Assembly: GCF_032062135.1 (NCBI RefSeq)
Contig: NC_092859.1
Location: forward strand, 33,772,311-33,836,310
Reading direction: 5' to 3'
Source: Pyxicephalus adspersus
Lineage: Eukaryota > Chordata > Amphibia > Anura > Pyxicephalidae
Length of the DNA: 64,000 nucleotides
Part shown: positions 44,285 to 55,439 of the stretch, piece after piece
Numbering within the stretch: position 1 is the first letter of the stretch
Layout of the letters: the number at the start of each line of letters is the position of its first letter
Notes under the pieces: model-generated
Databases searched by the model: none
What the model saw: the letters and a program-made list of their open reading frames with translations, nothing else
What the model was told of the DNA's origin: nothing
Made by a program: the position numbers and the translations under genes

Positions 44285-44845
44285 CATTCTTCTGTCTTCA
44301 TTCCATACTCCTTTCCTCTAACTCCTGTCCTCTCTCCTCTCTTTCTCTGCTCAGTCCTTTATCTCCTCTTTTTCTCCCTCTTCCTTTCCCCCTATCCCTC
44401 CCTTTCTATCTCCCTGACCTCTCCCTCTTCTCTCCATCTCTACCTTTCTTTCTCTCCCTCCCCTCTACCTCTTATCCCCTCTCTCTCATTGCTCCTCCAT
44501 CTCTATCACTCTTCTCTCTCCCTTTCTTATCCCTTTCCCTCGCTCTTTCTCACGTTCCCTCTCCTATTCTCTCTTTTCTTCATCTTTCTCTCCTCTTGTT
44601 TTTGATCCCTCTCTCCCCGTTGCTTTCTCTTTTTCTCTCCCTCTCTCTTCTCCCTTCTCCCTCTCCTATTCATATCTTTCTCTCTTTTTTTATACCTCTC
44701 TACCCCTCTTTTCTCCTCTTTCCCTCCCTCTGTTTTCTTTCCCTTCTCTTTTTCTCCCCTCTCTCGTTCATGTCCCCTTACCATTTCTCTTTTTGCCCTC
44801 CACTCCCTTTGCACGCCCCTTTTCTTCTCTCCCCCACTATCAGAA
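44285..44845. repeat. Long polypyrimidine (CT-rich) tract
   Basis: About 560 bases are almost only C and T on the + strand (CTCTCCCTTTCTTCTCTCCC-type sequence). The long reading frames here (Ser/Leu/Pro/Phe-rich on +, Arg/Glu/Lys-rich on -) are consequences of composition. Such tracts can adopt triplex (H-DNA) structure and expand by slippage. Confidence 0.9.
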
Positions 44846-44883
44846 TGTTTCTTCTCAGCACATATTCATATGGCAGAGTCTGA

Positions 44884-44891
44884 TTCCCAAG
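44884..44891. repeat. hAT target-site duplication, left
   Basis: TTCCCAAG directly precedes the left end of the hAT element. An identical octamer follows its right end at 50237-50244. Eight bases is the typical hAT duplication length. Confidence 0.85.
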
Positions 44892-45429
44892 TAGGGATAA
44901 GTGAGAAGGCCTCTGACAGTCTCGAAAAAATTTCCTCGAACTTCCGATGGGTCAGCAGAACCAGCGAACCGATTTCGCAAAATCTATTAAAGTCAATGGG
45001 CCGAATTTAATCATTATTAGCCAAGCCCCTGTACATGTTAGAACCGCCAAATTTGCTAGGTATGTGTTGGAGACTAGTGGCAACAAGGGAAAATACAAAA
45101 GTCTCAAAAGACCTTGTGGTTTTTTGGAAAATGGCAGTGATAGCAGGCAAATAGAATTTTGCTTGATGGACAGCATACAGAAGGCAGCATAAAAATTAGG
45201 ACATTGGGAAAGGGTGAACTCAACCCACTAGCAACAGTCTCTGCCGTCAAAACAGCAGGAGACCTCATTGCTAGATGGCATCATGATCTGGATGACGTGT
45301 TAGGAATGCCACCCATAAAGTTGTGGAGAAGTAGCGCAGTGACATTAGGCAAAAGGATGGAGGGCCAGAGACGGAGCGTAGGTCAGCCAGAGCAGTAGCA
45401 GTGTGTGGCCTCTGATCAGCTATCGCCAG

Positions 45430-45905
45430 GGAGACCGCATTGGTAAGAGTCATGGAGAGCTGGGTGTAGTGCATCGTCAATGCCACCCAGAAGTGTACAA
45501 TTTTAGTGAATGGAGTACTGACAGGGGACAGCAACAACAGCAGGAGGAGGAGGCAGTGGGCCCTGAGAAGGAGCGGGGACTACATTGGTAACTGGCATCT
45601 AGAGCTGGGTGTAGTGCATCATCAATGCCACCCAGAAGTGTACAATTTTAGTGAATGGAGTACTGACAGGCAGCTGCAGGAGGAGACAGTGGGCCCTGAG
45701 ACGGAGCGGGGACTGCAATGGTAAGTGGCATCTAGAGCTGGGTGTAGTGCATCATCAATGCCACCCAGAAGTGTACAATTTTAGTGAATGGAGTACTGAC
45801 AGGCAGCAGCAGGAGGAGGCAGTGGGCCCTGAGACGGAGCGGGGACCGCATTGGTAACTGGCATCTAGAGCTGAGTGTACTCCATCTTCAATGCCACCCA
45901 GAAGT
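45430..45905. repeat. Tandem repeat inside hAT left region
   Basis: Four copies of a 132-145 bp unit, each with AGCTGGGTGTAGTGCATC, AATGCCACCCAGAAGTGT and AGTGAATGGAGTACTGACAG. Degenerate further units occur at about 45268, 46026 and 46192. The repeated peptide frames are artefacts. Internal expansions of this kind are common in hAT subterminal regions. Confidence 0.85.
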
Positions 45906-46399
45906 GTGTAATACAACTATCTGAAATTTGTGATTAAACGTAGAAGGGCCAGACCAAGATGGTTTTGTGCGCCAGCACTGTTGCTGTGTCTGTGGTGCCA
46001 GAAGCGGTAGGAAGGTAGACGATATTGCTAGTTTGCATCATGAAGTGGATGACATGAATGCCAACCCTCAATCGTACAATACTTAGCTGAAAAATTAGGC
46101 AAAGGCAATGGTCCCTTTCAGTGTGGCACTACTGGGGGTTTTCTTCTCCAGTTTGTTGGCCTCCCGGAAGCAGCAGAAATGTAACGTATATTGCTAGCTG
46201 GCACAATGGCAAGCATGACATTGGCGATGAATGCCACCCCTGGATATTGGAAAAATTCATCCGAGACAGGCTCAGCTGACAGCGTGTTGGTGATGGCCAG
46301 CCACAGACTCAGCACAGGAGCAGTGTGGGTTCACAGAGGCATCTTGGTTGGCCAGTGAGTCCTTGTGTCAGTCAATCAGTGACATCTGCAGTGAGGATA

Positions 46400-49300
46400 T
46401 GATAGTTGTTAGTAACCCACCTTTTGTTCATTTTCAAAAAGCTGGGGCAATTGACATTTTCCGGCGACAGTCAGAATCGGTTGTCTGTGACCAGTCCGCC
46501 GGCGGCACTGAAGGTTCTTTCAGACAGAATACTGGATGCCAGGCACAAAAGAAACTTGTGCCAACAGCGGGCAGATTTCCAGCCTGTTGACCCAAAAAAT
46601 AATGGCGTCACTAACTGTCAGGAAATGAATCCTCCTCATAACTGCTGTCGTCAACACCACCACCAGCCAGAAAAGAGCCAACATAATCGTGCACCATGCG
46701 CTTCATCTGTTCTCGATGGTTATGCCCTTCCTTCCCCTGCACTTCACTTGTTTGAGGTGCCCGGATCAGGTTTCGCCAGTCATCCAGAAAATCCCCCCTG
46801 CCTTGGCCTAGACTTTTGGATGTGTGCGGCCTGCTGCCACTACTGCTGCTGCTGCTGCTACAGGGGGATGCGGTGGAGGCAGCAACCCCCTGAGCTCCCT
46901 GTGTGGAATGTGGTGCGCGGAACTCCTCACAGAGCCGGTTGCATAGTATTCTGCTCAGGCGGGCCACCTTTCTTTCTCTTGCGCCGTGTTGGGCAGAAAC
47001 TGTGATTTTTGTCTTTGTATTGGTGATCCTGAATGGTGGCAAGCCAGTAATTATCCAATTTTTTAATGCTGCAACTGCAGGGGTCCCTCCATATGCATCA
47101 CAACATGTGGACACACATATGAAAGAGGGGTTCCCTGGGCTCATCTACCTCCTGTCCCTCAGTAGGTGCCATAACATCTTCGTTCTCATCACCCACCTCC
47201 TCCTCTTCAAGCTGCAGCAGTTCCTGTTGTTCCATCGCCCCCACAATGCCTGGGGCGTGACAGCACAAATGCGGGTTGGACGGGTCCTGTCCAGCAGCCC
47301 CAACATGATCGCCCTCATCATTATCATAATCATCTTCCTCCTACTCCTCCTCTTGAAACTCCTGATGCTGGCAAGTGTCCCTTCTTGCTCCTCTTGATGC
47401 TGGCTGTGCGCTATGCAGTGTAATGTCACATTCATCCTCCTCCCCCATTTCTTCCCCTCCTCTCTCATCGCCAATTCTATCAGGCCACACAAGGTATTAT
47501 CAAGCAGAAAGATGATTGGTATGGCGTCGTTCCAGTCTGACCACTCCCGACTCACAACATTTGTGGCCTGCTCAAAGGGGGCCAGTACCTTGCACAGTGT
47601 CTGCATCTGCAGCCACTGGTCACTGGTAAAATATCCCAGTTGTGTGGCTGTACCAAGGGCCCCGCTGCCTCCATGCACCATGCTGACCAAGTAATGGAAG
47701 ATGGCTAGCTTTTGCTCACACAGATGCTGGAGCATGTGTAGGGTGGAGTTCTATCTAGTTACAGTGTCACAAATGAGTCTATGCGGTGGGAGCCTCTGTT
47801 GGTGCTGGATCCTGCTAAGCGCCGCGGCAGCAATAGGGGATCAGTGGACATGGCTGCAGATGGAGCAAGCCTGTCTCAGTAAGTCCTGCAGTCCTGGGTA
47901 TGTGCAGAGGAAATTCTGCACCACCAGGTTCAGTACGTGTGCAAAGAAGGGCAAATGTGTTATGCGGCCCATGCGCAGCGTGGCCACAAGGTTGGCCTCA
48001 TTGTCGCACACTACGTTGCCTGCTGTGAGCCGGGAGGGTGTCAGCTAAGCCTCAACCTCTCTGTGCAAAGCGGATTTCTCTGGCGGTTTGACTTTTCCCC
48101 TCCAAGGACACCAGTTTCCACACAAGCGTGTGCTTGAGGGAGCCGTAGTGGTGTGTGCACTTCATTCCACCACCGCTCGGCACAGGCCATCAGGTCACGA
48201 AAGGGAGCCGAGTTCACAATGCTGTACGGCAGTAGCTGCAAGACCAATAGTTTGGCTAGACATGAATTGAGTTCAATTACTCTTTTGTTGGTTGGGCCCA
48301 TAGCCTGATGCCTTGCGAAGAACTCTGGTAGAGTAGGCTGAAGGGACTGGGAGCTAGGGGTGCTGAAGGGGTCACTGGAGTACCCATCTTGCGGTGACAA
48401 ACATCGTCTGACGCCACAAAACCTGCGGACAGAAGCTAATACTCCATTGCAGCTGGAAGTCTGGCTGGCACCAACCTCCTGATACGTACCAGCAAGGACA
48501 GTTGGAGCTGGAGAAGGACTCAATGGAGATGAAGAAGAGACGATGACGTGGTTGCACCTCCTTCAGGAGAACGCAAGTACTGCTCCCACTTTGGTTTGTG
48601 GTTCTTGCGCATGTGGGAAAGCAGGGATGTTGTACCCAAATGTGATCCGGCTTCTCATCTGCGGATCTGCCTGTGGCACAGGATGCAGATTGCTACGCAT
48701 TCAGCATGAAAAAGGACCACACTGGAGAGATGCATGCAACCACTCTGCTGCTCTTTTTCTTTGCTGCCTCTGCGTCTGGTGGGTGCCCTGCATCAGCTCC
48801 ACCTCCCCCATGGTCACATTGTCCCTGACTGTTCCCCTGCTTGTGACCGCTCCTCTGTCTTTTCTTTGGGACTCACAAGAGGCAGATTGTGGGTCCCTTC
48901 CATCCCCAGTCTGTTGATGCTGCCTTTCCTCTACGTCTGTTTCGGAACTGCTGCTAGCCCTTACACACACCGGTGGTTCCCAGGTGACATCACAGTCAAC
49001 ATCATCCTCATTTTCATCTTAACCAACCTCTGCAAATGCAGCCCCTGATCCAGAACCCCTGCCCAGCAAGCGCTGACCACACTCTTCAAGAGTCTCAAAG
49101 TCTGCCTCCTGCTCTGAAATTTGCACTGACAGATCCTCAGGCTGTTCGTCAAACAACAAGGGAGAGTCATCGGGAGGTACAGGCACATTAGCCATGCTAA
49201 CTCCTGCTTTTGCTCCTGTAATGCTGTGCTGGTTGTTGCTGCTGCTGCAGAAAAAGAGCCTGCTGCACTTGAGGCCCCTGAGACCCAGTTCACAATACTC

Positions 49301-49516
49301 TCCACATGACATGGCTGTATGATTGTATACCGCCCTCTCAATACATTTACCGGCATACTGGTGCTCCGCACACATTTCAGACCTGTTTGACAACTTCTGC
49401 TGCTGCCTCCAACAGTTTGCTGCTGCTGCTGTCCTACAGTGGCGGATTCCCGGGGAATATGCCCCCTGCCAGATGTGGCAGGTCACGCCACGCCTTCCCC
49501 TGCGTCTACCGCTCAT
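46400..49516 (-). pseudogene. hAT transposase pseudogene (BED finger and hATC)
   Basis: Reading the minus strand, an acidic N-terminal part (about 49.2-49.0 kb, MANVPVPPDDSPLLFDEQPE) is followed, after an in-frame stop, by a BED-finger-like region near 48.77-48.58 kb (SPVWSFF, a CILCH pair and a LLSHMRKNH histidine motif). Next come core segments at 48.5-48.0 and 47.7-47.1 kb (QWLQMQTLCKVLAPFEQATN is typical of the hAT core). The hATC motif lies near 46.55-46.43 kb (SERTFSAAGGLVTDNRF, stop, LSPENVN, FLKMN). There are several stops and frameshifts, including one inside the finger and one in hATC, so no functional protein is expected. Confidence 0.85.
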
Positions 49517-49544
49517 CTTTTACTTATTCGGGCAAAAATGCACC

Positions 49545-49865
49545 TGTAGCAAATGGTTTCTTTGGTAAATAGGAACAGGTATCAAACACTGAAATATCTG
49601 TATTTTTTTTATAGTAGGACATAAATGTTTCTGTACCAAACGGGCTTCTTTGGTAAATAGCAAGAGGTATCACACTGAAATATCTGTATTTTTTTATAGT
49701 AGTACAGAAATTTTTCCGTACCAAACGGGCTTCTTTGGTAAATAGCAAGAGGTATCAAACACTGAATTATCTGTATTTTTTAAGTAGGACAGAAATTTTT
49801 CTGTACCAAACAGGCTTCTTTGGTAAATAGGAACAAGTAGCATAAAAAACTAAAAAATCTTTATA
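49545..49865. repeat. Tandem repeat inside hAT right region
   Basis: About four units of 84-89 bp, each with TTCTTTGGTAAATAG, a GGTATCA(AA)CACTG block, TATCTGTATTTTTT and a TTCTGTACCAAAC block. Confidence 0.85.
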
Positions 49866-50236
49866 TATACAGATATACAGAAGGCTCCTAAATTGTCCCT
49901 GTCACAATCCAAATCTCTCCCTGCTTCTACCCTTCACACAGAACACAAGATTGACTGACTAACCCCTCCCTCCTTCCCTGTATATATGCCTCTGCTGTAT
50001 AGATTTCTCCTGTTTGGCTGCTGGGCTTTGCTTTTCATCCTGGGAGCAAATGATTTGCTCCCAGCCGTGATTCTCGCTGGAAGTCGCCGTTACTGCCCCC
50101 TGCTTTTTCCCTCGTTCGTTCGGTGAGAATACGACCTCATGGCAAATCACAAGGCCATTTCCGCTTACATGTTCGGTAAGCAAGAAAGGCCCTTCGCCGC
50201 GAGATCGAAATACCAAATCTCGCTCACTCATCCCTT

Positions 50237-50244
50237 TTCCCAAG
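50237..50244. repeat. hAT target-site duplication, right
   Basis: TTCCCAAG, identical to 44884-44891. Confidence 0.85.
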
Positions 50245-51260
50245 TAGTGTGCTGCCCTACCCTCTCCAAGGCCACAAAGTATTATTACAAGTCACTTACA
50301 GATACTGATGCTAATGTCAATAAAAAATTATTTTAATGAATACATGACAGCATTAAAATATGTGTAAAACTACAGAAAAACTAAAAACATTTACTTGTGT
50401 CCTGCATGGAACATTTCATGGAGAACAGGAAGTGAAAAGAAATCTCCCGAAAGTGAGGGTAGTTTCTATCTTTATTATTTGTTCCCATTGGACAGTGGTT
50501 AACAGGACACAGAGTGTTCCACCTGGGACTTGGAAGGCTAAGCTTCCTCCCTCCCCAGAAAAAAGAAAAAGGTTTGCCTTATAGTTAGTGACACATCTAT
50601 GGACTTTGTAGATTTTGAGTTTTTTGCCTGTTGTTTAGCTTTAATTGTGCTGTGCCAGCTCTGTAGCAAGCTGTGCCTCCATTCCTGATGTGTACCTAGA
50701 TAAGTATGGTAATACCCATTTATTATCTGCCTGGAGTATTAAGTAGAATAGAAATCTGTCCCCACATTCTCAGTCACTCCCATGAAGCAGAAACATAAAT
50801 ATAGATTTGTACAATACGGCCAGTGTTTTCTTGTCTATTTCCGAAGAATAGGATTTAAAGCAGGACAACATGACCAAGACATAATTCCTACATCCAAGAT
50901 AATAATTACCCACAAAGTAATTTGCCTTGGAAATTCCTGTGTGACCAAAAATTCAAGTGTACAAAACAAAAAAAAAGAAAATCTTTTATAATACAGTCTA
51001 TACTGGCATTATTACAGCACCTTTTGTCTTTCTGTGTCCTCTGAGTAACATAATTTAATTACCTGTTGATCCTGCCAGGGAATGCTCTCTTTCCACTTTT
51101 GGCCTGTATGCATCCAATTGTTTTTTTTCCCAGAGCAGTTTTGAAGAATGTTTCCATATCAACTGTTTAGAAGTCATCTCTTCACTGAGTAGACTTCAGT
51201 ATTCTGCAGTGTGATTGGTTGCTTTGGAAAATTGCTCTGTACACATGCTCTTTTAGGAGT
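50245..51260. other. Intergenic sequence
   Basis: No gene is seen. Positions 50424-50443 hold the ACAGGAAGTGAAAAGAAATC module. TACCTGTTGATCCTGCCAG at 51060-51078 resembles the 5' end of 18S rRNA, but the match stops there. Confidence 0.6.
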
Positions 51261-52142
51261 GGTAAGGTAAGTGATTAATCACACATGTGTAATGTAAGGA
51301 GGCGGGCACTGGGAGCTGGGGAGGAAATTTAGGACACACCCATGAGTAATAAAGAGGGGCAGAGGGAGAGTGATTCAACACTTGCCCATTTGTAAGGAAC
51401 AGAGGCAAAAGAAAGCTAAGAAAGGTTATTCATCACATGCCAATGTGTATAGAGGTGGGATATGGATGATATAAGGTAGGTGATTAATCACATGCCCATG
51501 TGTAAGGAAGAGGGACATGAAGGATTTAGGGTAGGTGATTAATCACATGCAGATGTGTAAGGAGGAGAGACATGAAAAATATAGGGTAGGTGATTTACCA
51601 CATGCCCATGTGTAAAGTGGAAGGATATGAAGGATATAGGGTAGGTGATTCATTACATGCCCATGTGTATGGAGGAGGAACATGAAGGATATAGGGTAGG
51701 TGATCCATTACATGCACATGTGTAAGGAGGAGGGGTAGAGAGATGTAGAGTAGTATATATGTAAAGAAGTGGGGCAGAAGAAGCTAAGGAAATTTATTGA
51801 TCAGGAGTATGTGAAACAAGGCAAAGAAGGATGCAAGGGACTCAATAAATATTTGTGTAAGGAGGGAGGTCAGAGGAGCTTGGGAAATTTATCACACACT
51901 AAGGGAGTAACTAAGGGCATATAAGTATGTTTACAGAGGCAATGCCGAGGATGCTAGGTAAGATGGTTCCTCACACACCCATGTGTAAGGAGCAGGTGTA
52001 GAACGCGCTTGGGATATTTAATTATCACACATGTGTAAGAAGTCAGAGTAGAAGGAATTAGTACTAGTAGGAGGAGTGGGTGACATATCACATGCACTTA
52101 TGTAAGGTGGAGCAGAGGATATTAGGGGATGTGATTCATGAC
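51261..52142 (+). repeat. Minisatellite, about 60-bp units, interrupted by a MITE
   Basis: Units contain GGTAGGTGATTAATCACATG, CCCATGTGTAAGGAGGAGG and ACATGAAGGATATAG. About six are well preserved (51270-51740); the units become degenerate to 52142. The array resumes at 52715 with TTCATGACATGCTCATGTGT, right after the inserted element. Confidence 0.85.
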
Positions 52143-52714
52143 TAGGGATGAGCGAGAATGCCTCTGACATTCTCACGAAAATTTCCCCGAACTTCCGTTG
52201 GGTCCGCAAAAATTCATCGAATGGATTTTGTGAATTCAATTGAAGTGTAGGTTCCCACGCTCCCTGGGCTGTACTTATTGATAAGTACAGCCCAGGGAGC
52301 GTGGGAACCTGCGGTCACAGCTGATTGGAGGCACGCAAGTGCCTCCAATCAGCTGTGACTGCAGACAAACTCCAGATGAACTCTCATTGGAGTTTCTCCA
52401 TTGAGAGTTCATCTGAGTTCTGTTCCCACGGTCACCGGGCTGTACTTATCTTTGATAGGTACAGCCCAGTGACCGTGGGAACCTGCGATCAGAAAAGCTG
52501 ATTGGAGGCATGTGGGTGCCTCCAATCAGCTGTGACTGCAGGCGAACTCCAGATGAACTCTCAATGGGGATTATCCATTGAGAGATCAACTGAGTTCAGC
52601 GAGAACACATCCTCGTGGTGAATTACATGGCCGTTCTTGTCTACATGTTCTGTAAGCGAGAAAGGCCCAATTCGCCGCAAGATTGAAATTAAAAAAATTG
52701 CTCACTCATCCCTA
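52143..52714. mobile_element. Non-autonomous hAT MITE with tandem hairpins
   Basis: Perfect ends TAGGGATGAG and CTCATCCCTA with an 8-bp target duplication TTCATGAC (52135-52142 and 52715-52722). The terminal 100 bases on both sides resemble those of the hAT at 44892-50236. The interior is five hairpins: 52249-52310 (30-bp perfect arms, 2-base loop), 52315-52358 (20-bp arms), 52373-52415, 52422-52482 and 52496-52531. The second half is a diverged duplicate of the first. No gene is encoded. Confidence 0.9.
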
Positions 52715-52745
52715 TTCATGACATGCTCATGTGTAAGAAGGCCAG
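52715..52745 (+). repeat. Minisatellite remainder right of the MITE
   Basis: TTCATGACATGCTCATGTGT then AAGAAGGCC continues the unit cut at 52142. It includes the second copy of the duplicated octamer. Confidence 0.75.
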
Positions 52746-53640
52746 GCAATGAACACAGAAAAACTTCAGATTCCTAAATGTAAATGTTAGAAGCCACACT
52801 ACATAAATGTCCCTAAGAGAAAACAACCATCATAGAAAAAAGGTTAGTCCTGCTATACTTCCAATAAAAAAAGCTTCCTTTGACTGGACTTCCACTTTAA
52901 TACCAGGGAGACGTAATATATTTTTGTTATATTACACAATACTTTCATTTTCCTTTGGGTGAAGCCATCTGGATGTTTCTTCGATTATTCTGCTTTGGGA
53001 AGCTTGAAATGAGTCATGACCAAGTAAATTTAAAACAGTTTCTCTGAAAATAGGAAGATCTTTTAGCAATTCACGGAAGAACGATTCTAAACAACACAAA
53101 TAAAACTCTCCGTGGCAGCTGCGATTGTTAAAATTGTACTGCGAACAAAAGTAAACGATATACAGCACACAAGGCAGTCTGTTACTAGCCCTAGCACAGC
53201 AGGTATTGTTTGGCCTAACTGTAACAGGTTTAATACATGTTGTTCCTTTACATTGAGCTTCCTGTCATGGGGTGACAACACTGATCGTTCTACAGTGAAA
53301 TGGGACAGCATTGTTGTCACCCTGTGGAAAGGGTATTTTAAGTTAAACATGTAGTTTTAAATGGTGGTTACAGCACTTGAAAGCTAACGAAACTTACAGT
53401 TTCTAAGTCATATAAATAAAAACTGACTGTAAGCATCTACAGAACTGTGGTAAAAATAAAATTAAAGAAATCTAGACTGAGCTATAGTGAGCATTTTGAA
53501 ACTTTGGGTGTCAACACGAAAAACATTTCCAACTCAGACTACACACAACAATAAAATATAAACTTTTTACGTATTTATTATACACTGATGAACGATAGAT
53601 ATAAAGTTACACACACAGCTAAAAGACTCAGAACATGTGG
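52746..53640. other. Intergenic sequence
   Basis: No gene was recognised. Overlapping open frames on both strands at 52932-53354 have no known motif, and I do not call them genes. Confidence 0.55.
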
Positions 53641-53771
53641 TACACACCCTCTACTATTCCCTACAGAGGAGGGATATATCCTCTACTTCTCCCTGTAGAA
53701 GATGGTCATACCCTTCCCTCTCCCTGTAGATGGTCATCCCCCTCCTATTGTGCATAAATTCCCCCACCTAC
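53641..53771 (+). repeat. Minisatellite, left part
   Basis: Imperfect units of CCCTACAGAGGAGGGATATA, CTCCCTGTAGAAGATGG and CTCCCTGTAGATGGTCATCC. The same type of unit resumes at 54055, so the array is split by the SINE and MITE between. Confidence 0.55.
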
Positions 53772-53879
53772 TAGATTGTAAGCTCTTCGGGGCAGGGTCC
53801 TCTCCTTCTGTATTACTGTCTGTATTAGTCTGTCATTTGCAACCCCTATTTAATGTACAGCACTGCGTAATATGTTGGG
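53772..53879 (+). repeat. SINE fragment
   Basis: AGATTGTAAGCTCTTCGGGG, CAGGGTCCTCTCCTTCTG, and the tail core TTTAATGTACAGCACTGCG and AATATGTTGG. It ends abruptly against the following MITE, so its terminal tail is missing. Confidence 0.7.
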
Positions 53880-54050
53880 TTAGCTAGGTGATTAAGCAAA
53901 CCTGAAATGGATTTCTTCAATGGCATTTGCTATTTGCTAGCAAATGCTTTGAATCCTGGACCAGATCCATCCCAGGTTTGTTGGATCACCCAGCTTCACT
54001 GGTGAAAGTGTATTCTCTCCAGCCTTAGAGAGCTTTAATAAATCAGGCCC
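53880..54050. mobile_element. MITE family A (copy 4)
   Basis: Arms ATTAAGCAAACCTGAAATGG and CCCAGGTTTGTTGGATCACC, with the right end CTTTAATAAATCAGGCCC. The left terminus is lost at the SINE junction. Confidence 0.7.
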
Positions 54051-54290
54051 ATTGCCTCTCTATCCCTGCAGAGGATAGACACACCCCTGCACAGGGGACA
54101 CACCCCTTCATCCTTCCTGCAGAGGATAGACACACCCCTGCACAGGAGACACACCTCTTCCTCCTCCCTGCAGAGGATAGGTACACCCCTGCACAGGAGA
54201 CACACCCCTTCATCCTCCCTGCAGAGGTCAGACATGCTCTCTTTTTCTCCCTGCATAGGATGGACATGTGCGCTTTCATTCTCCTTGCAG
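54051..54290 (+). repeat. Minisatellite, about 55-60 bp units, right part
   Basis: Four units with CCCTGCAGAGGATAGACACA, CCCCTGCACAGGAGACACAC and CTTCATCCTCCCTG. The Cys-rich minus-strand frames of up to 87 codons here follow the repeat and are not considered genes. Confidence 0.85.
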
Positions 54291-55439
54291 AAACACACTG
54301 TGCTTTATAAATTCAGCAAACAACTACACAGGCATTAGCATTTACATAATTGTGCCATTTCTTAGCCAGTTTTATAAATTTGGGTATTTCCATTAAAAGG
54401 TCCTTTTGATGCTACACCAAACTTTCTCAGACAATTTAATGTTTTCACTGATTTCCCAGTTCTCTGGTTGTGTAACATTCTGTTCAGAAGATTAGGGGAA
54501 TATTTTAAATAGTATTTTTTGTGTCTGACTCTCACAACAAACAAAACATCTAACTTGAACGGGTGTTGACAAAGTTTCTGTTTTTGCTTGGCCCTATTAT
54601 GCTGATCTGGACGTTAAGGAAGACAAGCCATCTGCTGGAGCCATTACACATTAGGTCGGCAAATTCCAGAGCTTCACCCCGAAAGGACAATAGGAAAGCT
54701 ATAAACAAGATTAGACGATATTTACAAATGAAGAGGTTGATTTCTATACGACAGATGTCTCCCTTCATAGTAAACTAAATGCCTGCCAAAAGAATCAGTC
54801 ATATGTGAGATTTAAAGTGAACAGAACTCTAGTAGGGATGCTCATAAAAAGCCAGACAGAGGGTAAGTAAATAATCACCAATATTGCCTGTGGGCTCCCT
54901 GCAGCTAATATATAGACATTACTGACTTCTCTCTCTGTGTAGAATCTTGGTGGAGGCAGGGCTTTCCTTCCACATGTCAGATTCTCCAGCAAGGAGAACA
55001 TTGAGCAGTACTGTAGGGACACCACCAAATTTTATCATATTAGCACTTGGAGTTAGATCTCACACTGCAGAATCTACACCCAGAAGTTTGTATAAGAGGA
55101 TTACCTAGGCACCCTCATATACCAAGGGGAATTCCAAATAACAATTACAATTTAAGGGTTGCTTATGTAACAGGTTCACTAATAGTCCAACCAAATATTT
55201 TTTTAAGGTTTTAATCATGTAGAATTGATTGGAACAACTGGTATGTTTTTGGTTTTTCATTTTTGTCTGTATACCTATTAGGAAAAATGTGTTTCCTGTC
55301 CCTGAGATACAGTATAGTATACAGAATTATTTTAGTATTGGAAAAACAATATCAGGTTCTTAAAATTATTTAACTCCAACTTCAGGTGTAAAACTTCACA
55401 CAACAACCTCCACTAAATCATTATTTATTTACCAAAAAT
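54291..55439. other. Intergenic sequence
   Basis: No gene or clear repeat was recognised. Short open frames at 54550-54778 on both strands have no known domain. Confidence 0.55.

Larger units (their letters stand above)
44892..50236 (-). mobile_element. hAT-superfamily DNA transposon, 5345 bp, decayed
   Basis: The left end TAGGGATAAGTGAGAAGGCC and the right end (GCTCACTCATCCCTT, reverse complement AAGGGATGAGTGAGC) are inverted. An exact 8-bp duplication TTCCCAAG flanks the element. It encodes a hAT transposase on the minus strand with a BED zinc-finger region (about 48.6-48.8 kb), a core, and a C-terminal hATC dimerisation region (about 46.4-46.6 kb). Both subterminal regions contain tandem repeats (45430-45905 and 49545-49865). 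Stops and frameshifts show it is inactive. The 572-bp element at 52143-52714 shares both ends and is a non-autonomous relative. Confidence 0.9.

Noticed and set aside
44251..44883. 210-codon open frame on + and an Arg/Glu-rich frame on - in the CT tract
   Set aside because: Stop-free only because of the pyrimidine/purine composition. No domain.
45403..45857. Series of similar + strand frames inside the hAT element
   Set aside because: Produced by the 132-145 bp tandem repeat; the transposase is on the other strand.
51060..51078. TACCTGTTGATCCTGCCAG, one base short of the conserved 5' end of 18S rRNA
   Set aside because: The similarity ends after 19 bases, and the following sequence does not align with 18S rRNA, so no rRNA gene or clear fragment is supported.
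54035..54298. Cys-rich repeated minus-strand peptide
   Set aside because: Periodicity is that of the DNA minisatellite; overlapping frames show the same repeats and there is no signal peptide.
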